A stretch of 64,000 nucleotides of DNA. Origin: Gambelia wislizenii (Eukaryota; Chordata; Lepidosauria; Squamata; Crotaphytidae). The stretch is from NCBI GenBank assembly GCA_030847615.1, contig JAUMIR010000003.1:31928501-31992500 (forward strand), read 5' to 3'. Under the pieces are notes generated by a model. The model made no database searches, was not told where the DNA came from, and worked only from the letters and a program-made list of their open reading frames with translations. The translations under genes were made by a program, and so were the position numbers. Below, piece by piece: positions 57,536 through 64,000 of the stretch (its first letter is position 1; each line of letters begins with the position of its first letter).

Positions 57536-57992
57536 CAGGCATGTACCCCACAGGGCAGATTTTTGATACCAGAAGCTGCCCGGCAGTCCCCAAGGCCCTC
57601 CAATTTTTTTTTTTTAAGTCAGCACAATGTTGATGTGATTTTCCACTGAAAACCAGTGAAGCGCCAGAAGCCACCTGAAAACATGGTTGTTTGCCCTGTC
57701 CCACCCCCAGTCTCCTAGTGTTAATTTTGACCACAAAATGGTGGCTGGAAATGATGGAGTGCTATTACAGTCTGCAAGGGGAAGCAGTGTGAAAATTGAC
57801 TCTCTCCCTGCAAAGTTGCCTATCCCTTCTGTACAGCATCCTTCAGATCCACTGATGGTTATACTAGTCCCTGTTACTTACCCTGATAGCCCCCATCTTG
57901 GAATATCGCATAATTGGGAATATTTAATAATTTGGCTTGATGTGGCCTTCTATAAGGTTCAAAGGGACACCAGGGACCCCCAGATACCAAGG
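57536..57992. other. unannotated
   Basis: A plus-strand frame here continues into the hairpin and is not considered a gene. Confidence 0.35.
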
Positions 57993-58339
57993 ACATTTTC
58001 AGACAGCGCTAAACGGAGCTTACCGCGGGATGAGCTCCCGGGAGAGGAATGGCGCTCTTGCGCGGCAGGGGGTCATTTTCAGATGTCGCCATCCCTCTTC
58101 CGAGATCATCAGTGTCACTTCCGTTAAGCTTTGGAAGCGGCCGTGCCATATTTTAAGCACGGGCAACTTCTGTGCTTAAAATATGGCACGGCCGCTTCCA
58201 AAGCTTAACGGAAGTGACACTGATGATCTTGGAAGAGGGACGGCGGTGTCCGAAGACGACCCCCCACCGTGCAAGAGCGCCGTTCCTCTCCCGGGAGCTC
58301 ATCCCGCGATAAGCTCCGTTTAGCGCTGTCTGAAAATGT
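57993..58339. mobile_element. 350-bp hairpin MITE, CpG-rich
   Basis: Left end acattttcagacagcgc pairs with right end gcgctgtctgaaaatgt. Arms of about 165 bp are nearly identical and include ttaccgcgggatgagctccc and cggaagtgacactgatgat. The loop is about 11 bases at 58159-58170 between taagcac and gtgctta. High CpG content with little decay suggests a young insertion. The core attttcagaca also occurs at the ends of the hairpin at 11219. Confidence 0.8.
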
Positions 58340-58702
58340 TGCAAGGCTGGAGTCACATATCAATGGGGGGCGGCTTTGGAAATTCTCTAAAGAAGTAATA
58401 CTCAGCTCAGAGTTAACACCTAGAGATGAGTCATTCACTAATCCACTCAACAGTAGCAGAGTCCTTAATGCAGGTAACACCCCTTCTGATGAAGCCAGGT
58501 TTTGTTAAGTGTGGTATAGGTTGCTAAAAGAAGGTTTGAGGAATCCTTCTCTTTGTTTTACAGGAAAATCACATCCTCCATTAGCTTCTGGAGGCAAAAT
58601 TGCCAGAAATGAATCAGGGGCACTTACATTCTCAGTGAGTGACAAAAATAGCCTTAAGACCACATGCAATACATAGATCTGCTGTAAAAGAAGAGCTTTG
58701 AA
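58340..58702. other. unannotated
   Basis: No recognised feature. Confidence 0.35.
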
Positions 58703-58815
58703 CAGGGCCGGTTTAAGGAATTTTGGGGTCCCCGGCAATGCTTTATTTTGGGGGCCCCATATGTTTATCTCAGGTCAATGTTACCTAACCTATGCACTGT
58801 ACAGGATGTTCAGAT
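58703..58815 (+). mobile_element. terminal fragment of the composite-hAT family
   Basis: Starts cagggccggtttaaggaatt, then tttggggtccccgg, ctttattttgg and tttatctcaggtcaatgtta. The same words occur in reverse orientation at 11565-11681. Truncated at the pogo MITE insertion. Confidence 0.65.
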
Positions 58816-59040
58816 TACAGTAGGACCCTTGTATCCATGGATTCATTACACACCTACCATAGAGTATTCCTAGAAAATGTGTCCTCCCTAGCCATTTTCT
58901 AGGCTCTCTGAGGCAACTCTATGGTATTTTAAACCAAAAGTCCCATTATTTTCAATGGCGTTCACTATTATTCACAGTTTTCAGAATCCACACACACCCC
59001 AGAACCAATCCCCAGTGGATAAGGGGGGGGGGCTACTGTA
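58816..59040. mobile_element. pogo-like MITE, complete
   Basis: Element 58818-59038 (221 bp) from cagtaggacccttgtatcc to ggataagggggggggctactg, with TA on each side. Inner pairs: ggattc… and …gaatcc; ataatgggacttttgg-type words in the interior. No coding. Confidence 0.7.
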
Positions 59041-59159
59041 TTACATAATTTGCCACCAATAATTTAGTTTAAAAACTATATTATAGGCACTAACATAATA
59101 TTTTTTGTTTATTAGCAATTAACGTAATGGTGTAGATTTCCTCAAAGAAAAGAAAGTGT

Positions 59160-59955
59160 GGACTACAACCTGAACATGAGTTAGCAGTGTGATGCAGCAG
59201 CAAAAAATTCCAATGTGATTCTAGGCTGCATTAATAAGAGTAGTGTCTAGACCGAGTATCACTCCATTCTGTTTTGGTAAGAGCTCACCTGGAATACTGT
59301 TTCCAGTTCTGGGCACAACAATTCAAGAAAGATATTGAGAAGGATTGTGGGATGTCTGGAAGCCACTGTGCCCTTTGAGGTGCGGCTTAAGGAGCTGGGT
59401 ATGCTTAGCCTGGAGAAGAGAAGTTTGAGAGGTGACACAGAATCTTAGAATTGGAAGGGGTCACAAGGGTCATCTAGCCCAACCCCCTGCCAGGTAGGAA
59501 TACACAACTTCCAGCATTCTAGAAGCCACCCATTTAACCTCTGTTTAAAGAAACATATTTCACTGAGGTCCCCAGCATCAGAATAGACAAGGCTCTCATT
59601 GCCACCAAAAACCATAATGGGGATTATACCAGTTAATGAATGTTCAATCTACTGTGACTTGACAGTCACCAGAAACCTCACAGATGCTCATTCTCATTCA
59701 GCCTCTGCTGCTTAAGGCATCTGCCTCATTCCTCCGTATGGTAGAGCAGGCTTGTTTTCTGCTGCTCCAGAGACTAGGACACAGAGCCATGGGTTCAAAC
59801 TACAGGAAAAGAGATTCCATCTGAATATTAGGAAGAACCTCCTGACAGTAAGAGCCGTTCAGAAGTGGAATACACTGCCTTGGAGTGTGGTGGAGTCTCC
59901 TTCTTTGGTTTTTTAACATAGGTTGGATGGCCATCTGTCAGGAATGCTTGGATTG
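59160..59955 (+). mobile_element. CR1 copy D split by an inverted CR1 end
   Basis: Plus-strand CR1 ORF2 remnant at 59160-59437 (gtgtgatgcagcag; gtgattctaggctgcat; ctggagaagagaagtttgag) resumes at 59745 (gagcaggcttgttttctgc; aaaagagattccatctgaat) and ends near 59955. Between them a minus-strand CR1 3' end (59440-59545, tagaattggaaggggtcac) and about 200 bp of unknown sequence are inserted. About 50 bases of the host copy are missing at the junction. Confidence 0.75.
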
Positions 59956-61195
59956 TATATTATACAATTTTATATTATACAATAATATACAATAGAAACT
60001 AGGACAAAATCAATAGAGGATGAGAATAAAGTCAGAGCACACATCCCAGCAAACACTTTTCTCCTACGCAGACACAAGGGGTATGGGGAAAACATGAGCC
60101 TTTCAGTGTCCAAAACTATGAAAGGGTGATGGATTCTTGCGAGCCCCAGCCTCCTGATAAGCAGACAAATCATTCCCTCCCTCGCCTCCCCATTCCATTT
60201 TTTCCATTCTAGGCCAGGACTCACTTCTTTCCCTTTCTATTCTTCTTCATTTCCCCCACCCCACCCCAGCTGTCTTTTCTCTCCTGAGCTTCAGAATATT
60301 CTCTGTCTCTTTTTCTATCCCATTCTTCCTCTGTTCTCCCAAAAAAGTACACAGATTACCTTCCCTGGCAACAAAGCAATATGATACATTGCCTCTGAAC
60401 CTTATCCTTCATCTCCTGAGGCTTCACTGTTTACAGTTTTACTTAATCTGGTAGATGGATAGCCACCACTCTAATGAATTATAATGACAGAGTCAATTAA
60501 CCTATGAAACTACAGGATTAACCTCACTTTTAATCAGGAAATCTACTGTGTTGAGTCTCATTGGGGGAAACCCAGTGGGTCCAAGCTTTGTATAAATAGA
60601 TGAAGCTTCTTATTCATGCCCACTTAATATTTGAAGACTATGACTTGTGTCCCTAAGATGTTAAAATATTAGACTTGGTCATTGGGAGGAGGAATTTCCT
60701 ATCACTAGGAATTTTACAGGGTTGTCTCAAGTTCCAATCTTTCAGCCGAAACGTATTTGTTACAATTACGGTTCAGCTAAAGTACCATCTGATTATGGAT
60801 GGGTAAGACTTCTGTTGTTGTTGTTGATTGGTTGGTTGATAAAGGCTTATCAAAATCCACAAATTTCTTCATAAGTGAATCAACAAGAATGTGACATTTC
60901 TTGTGGGGGGGGATTCATTAATTGAAGTAAAGGAAAGCTCATTAAACAATTTATTTATTTAGCTCTTCAAGCCTTGGTTTCAATACATTCATTCAGCAAT
61001 TTTAGAGATTTAGTTCTTTACTAAGTTTCTTCTCAAAGAGAACAAGAAGTAATTTCAGCAATTTTCTTCCCACCAAAAGTCTTTGAAAACCATGTAGTTT
61101 TCAAAGGCTATTCATAATTTGGTACTTATTCTGCAAAAGAAAATAAATAAATAAATAAATATTTTTTTTTTTTAAAAAAAAGAATCCCATGTGAT
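59956..61195. other. unannotated
   Basis: Ordinary AT-rich DNA. An AAAT-type simple repeat lies at about 61140-61170. Confidence 0.35.
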
Positions 61196-61500
61196 TGTTT
61201 TGTTCAGAAATAAGCATTTACTGCACAGGAAACCACCTCTTTCTGTACAGAAAATATGCAGAAACATTAATTCCTGCACAGAAAATGCTGGAATTGGGAT
61301 TTGTTCTGCTTAAAATTCACACATGGTTGATTTGCATAGAAAACATTTTCTTTGCAGAAAACAGCATTTTCTGCACAGGAATTAGTACTTCTGCATTGAA
61401 ATATTATTTTCCATGTAGGAAAGATGGTCTCTTTTGCTGAAAATTGTGGTTTCTATAGAAAACAAGCCTGTGCAAATTTTGCACAGAATAAGCCCTGAAC
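61196..61500. repeat. irregularly repeated tgcacagaaaa motif
   Basis: At least six variants: ctgcacaggaa (61221), ctgtacagaaa (61243), ctgcacagaaa (61274), tgcatagaaaa (61333), ttgcagaaaac (61352), ctgcacaggaa (61371), plus inverted forms attttctgca and tttgcaca. Spacing is about 20-60 bases, not strictly tandem. Origin unknown. Confidence 0.45.
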
Positions 61501-61880
61501 TGTGAAGATTCAAGATTCTCATCCATCCAGGATTCTTCTCATCACAGATTCCCAATACTTGAAAAACATGTTTTTCAACCATTTTCCAAATATTTTCAAA
61601 TATCTTTTCCCCCTCTATTATCTGTGGCTTTGACTTAGGTTTCCCACCTATTTGTTAATTACCTCTTTACCTTTAACAGTCATTTGACAAGCAAGTTGAG
61701 TATGGTCCTCTCCATTAGAGACTAGCTTTACCTCCTGAAATGAAGCAGGAAGTTTCTTCTTAGAATTGTGCCAAGAGAGAAGGCAATCCTACATTTTAAA
61801 AAAAGGAAGTTAGAGGCACTGGTTTCTTTGTTTTCTTTGTGCTGGAGCTTTGTGTGCCTGTACTTGCCAGGTGATAGGTT
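61501..61880. other. unannotated
   Basis: Nothing recognised. Confidence 0.35.
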
Positions 61881-62788
61881 GCATGCCACTTTTTTTAATA
61901 TACTTTAATTTTTATTTAACTATACATGAACATACATAGACATTTATATATATTTAAATATGATTTATAAATCTGTGTATAATTATACAGACATTTCATA
62001 TATTCTATACGCTCTTTTTATATATATTCTTTCCCTTTATTTTGTTCTCGTCTTTTTTTCTCCCTAGTAGCTTATTTACTTCAGACTTCCTTTACCAATT
62101 CCTTGAGCCAATTTTTTTTCTTCTACATCCCCTATAATTGTTCCTTCTGATACCACTTTTTTTTATAGAGTTCTATGAATTTTTTTTTTATCTACATCTA
62201 TTTGTCTTATAACTTCATACTCCCAACTTTCCGTACTGTATCGCTTTACCTTTCTCTATTAACTGCCTTTCTTTCCCATATTATCCCTTTAGCCCCCCCC
62301 CCTTTATTTATTTATTTATTTGGGTAAGTTCCAAAGATTCTCAACTTTCCTTGGTAATTTTGTTTGTATAATTCAACAATTACAATTGATCCCAGTGTGT
62401 CACGTCGAACGTGTCTAAGGTGGCTGTTTGCCTCTTACATATTATTTAGGATATTTAATAGGTTCCTTCTATATCACTTTGTTCATATCTTTATATATAT
62501 CGTCCATATCTTCCCAAAATTGCAGTAGTATGGACCATTCCTTTCTTGTTCTAGTCCTATTTACATTGTCTCTCAACCTGTTGGTTAATTCATCTAGTTC
62601 TATCAGATCTAACAGCTTTGTTTTCCAGTCCCAATTGTCGGTATTTTTTTTCTTTTTTCCAGTTTCTGGCAATGACCAGCCTTGCTGTTGTTATCATATT
62701 TAAGATGATTCTCCAGTATTTCTGCTCTTCCCTCCTTTCTTAAACCTTTTATCATATTCAATAAATATACTTCAGCATGCCACTTTTT
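61881..62788 (-). mobile_element. 5'-truncated L1 LINE with 14-bp target duplication
   Basis: Direct repeats gcatgccacttttt at 61881-61894 and 62775-62788 flank an insert at 61895-62774. On the minus strand the insert encodes the last part of L1 ORF2: KYWRIILNMITTARLVIARN, then after a frameshift NTDNWDWKTKLLDLIELDEL, TNRLRDNVNRTRTRKEWSIL and LQFWEDMDDIYK. A long A/T-rich 3' UTR with an (AAAT)n run (62300-62325) follows. The T-rich target edge is typical of L1 endonuclease. Not active. Confidence 0.85.
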
Positions 62789-63049
62789 AGGAACTCAATT
62801 ACAGCATGTTTATGGCAACTTCCTTCTGGTTTGTGTTTCCACACCCACTTTCTTCCTGCATCATGTAGCCTTCCTTCTTTGGGTTCTCATTTGCCCTCAC
62901 ATTCTTCTTCTCTTCAAGGAAGCACATGAGAGAAGAGCTTCTCTAAGTGAGGTTCTCCAGCGTTTCTCATGCCATGTAGTGCTTCTTTCCCTCTTTTTTT
63001 CTTCAAGAAGATGGATCTGTGTTAACTTTTTGTGAGTAAAACTACTTTT
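62789..63049. other. unannotated
   Basis: Short stretch with no recognised feature. Confidence 0.35.
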
Positions 63050-63274
63050 GTACACTGTGTGTGTGTGTGTATGTGTGCCTTCAATCACCTGTTAACTTAT
63101 GGCCACCCCATGAATGTTTCACAGGGTTTTCTTAGGCTAGGAACACTCAGAGGTAGTTTTGCCAGTTCCTTCCTCTGTAATATAGGCTACAGCACTTGGT
63201 ATTCATTTATTGTCTCACATCCAGTTACTAACCAGGACCAACCCTGCTTAGATTCAAAGATTAGACAGGGCCTG
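63050..63274 (-). mobile_element. 5S-rRNA-derived SINE (5S-Sauria type)
   Basis: On the minus strand the head reads ggcatcaggccctgtctaat, ctaagcagggttggtcctgg, ttagtaactggatgtgag, like 5S rRNA's internal promoter region. It continues ggaaggaactggcaaaacta, cctctgagtgttccta, agaaaaccctgtgaa and gattgaaggcacaca, into the (GT)n tract at 63055. The body and tail resemble the ACA-type SINE tail. Confidence 0.8.
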
Positions 63275-63636
63275 ATGCCTTTTGGGCATTTAGGTTTATA
63301 AAGAAGTTTATTTTCATGCTCTTCTAAACCTTGTGTGCCACAAGTGAACTATTCCTTTTGTGCTTAGCAGAAGATTTACTCTGCTTGAGAGATCCACTAC
63401 TATCTCTCACATTTCTGAACACAACTTTCACCTATTTTTGGCAGTGGGTGAAGTGCACCATAACTTTGCCATTGGTGGGGGTGGGGGCTTTGACACTGCC
63501 ACACATGCTTGGACTGCTCTCTCCTTAAGAGTTAAGGGCATACTTTGCCTGCCCCAGTTTAGAGAATTATTGAAGGTTCACTTAAAAATAAAAATAAAAA
63601 AATAAACACTGCATGTATTCATATAGCCACATATAG
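63275..63636. other. unannotated
   Basis: Overlapping frames at 63331-63605 resemble no family. ttaaaaataaaaataaaaaa at the end could be a short A-rich tail. Confidence 0.35.
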
Positions 63637-63874
63637 ATGTTGTTGTTGTTGTTGTTGTTGTGCCTTCAAGTCATTTCCAGCTTGTGGTGTCCCTAAAGCA
63701 AACATATCCTGGGATTTTCTTGGCAAGATTTGTTTGTGGGGAGCTGAGGTTGCCACTGTATTCCTTTCATGTTCAGAGAGTGAGAGTTGCCCAAGGTAAT
63801 CCAGAAGGTTTCCATGGCTGAGCAGGGATTCAAGGCCTATTCCCTCATTCAAACCACTACACCATGCTGGTTAT
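63637..63874 (-). mobile_element. ACA-type SINE
   Basis: The (TTG)n tail at 63638-63660 followed by gtgccttcaagtcatttcc, gggattttcttggcaag, gagagtgagagttgccc, ccatggctgagcaggg and accactacaccatgctgg is the full ACA-type SINE in minus orientation. A (GTT)7-like tail is the complement of (AAC)n. Confidence 0.82.
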
Positions 63875-64000
63875 AACCAAATGTCTTGAGAACATTGTGG
63901 GAAATCTTGCACATACCATCCTTCAGTATTACTGGAAAGTTTTCTTGTGAGAAGCCAGGAGGTATACTGCCTGTATTTGACATCAACTCCCCCGCTTCCC
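63875..64000. other. unannotated window end
   Basis: No feature recognised in the last 126 bases. Confidence 0.35.

Noticed and set aside
57687..58179. Plus frames of 146 and 80 residues
   Set aside because: They run into the hairpin arm and equivalent frames appear on the other arm (same residues in opposite strand), so they are palindrome artefacts.
63050..63274. 5S rRNA gene
   Set aside because: Only the 5S-like head of a SINE with changes and a LINE-like body; not a full 5S gene.

Overview
The window looks like non-coding vertebrate nuclear DNA, most probably from a squamate reptile (lizard). The support is the repeat mixture: a tRNA-derived Sauria-type SINE, a 5S-rRNA-derived SINE of 5S-Sauria type, several tRNA-derived SINEs with an (AAC)n/ACA tail, CR1, L2, L1 and RTE/BovB-like LINE pieces, a Penelope-like element with a GIY-YIG domain, and hAT, pogo and Helitron-type DNA elements. 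Family names are assigned from memory of consensus features, not from a search. I recognise no host protein-coding exon, rRNA gene or functional tRNA gene. All convincing coding sequence is decayed retrotransposon ORF.

Layout. 1-6 kb: a hairpin element, a MITE, hAT pieces, an LTR-like unit, a Helitron fragment and an L2 3' end. 6.0-11.7 kb: one composite block bounded by hAT-like ends and an exact 8-bp target duplication (cctgcaaa). Inside it are a 3.1-kb CR1 copy on the minus strand, itself carrying a second CR1 3' end, an LTR-like stretch, and a 330-bp perfect-looking hairpin. 12-34 kb: mostly quiet AT-rich DNA with scattered L2, SINE, RTE-like, hAT and hairpin elements. 35.1-36.9 kb: a TA-flanked pogo/Tigger-like element containing an LTR-like insert and about 1 kb of GC-rich minisatellite. 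38-43 kb: an L2 end, a SINE, a Helitron-like element with its own minisatellite, a LINE 3' end, and an inverted pair of hammerhead-like motifs. 43.7-46.2 kb: a Penelope-like element with an inverted junction and a decayed hammerhead core, followed by pogo-like and LTR-like pieces. 47.3-50.6 kb: the longest CR1 copy, reaching the end of ORF1. 51-60 kb: more CR1, an unclassified LINE family with a GA tail and a C-terminal zinc-finger-like motif, L2, a second long hairpin, and a pogo MITE. 60-64 kb: a 5'-truncated L1 with a 14-bp target duplication, then a 5S-type SINE and an ACA-type SINE.

The elements form nested layers, so relative insertion order can be read in several places. The most unusual signals are the 5.6-kb composite hAT block, minisatellites carried inside two different DNA-element types, and three unrelated-looking places where a CTGANGA-stem-GAAA (hammerhead-like) layout appears in decayed form. 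Another is that RTE-like, ACA-type and 5S-type elements seem to share one 3' tail.
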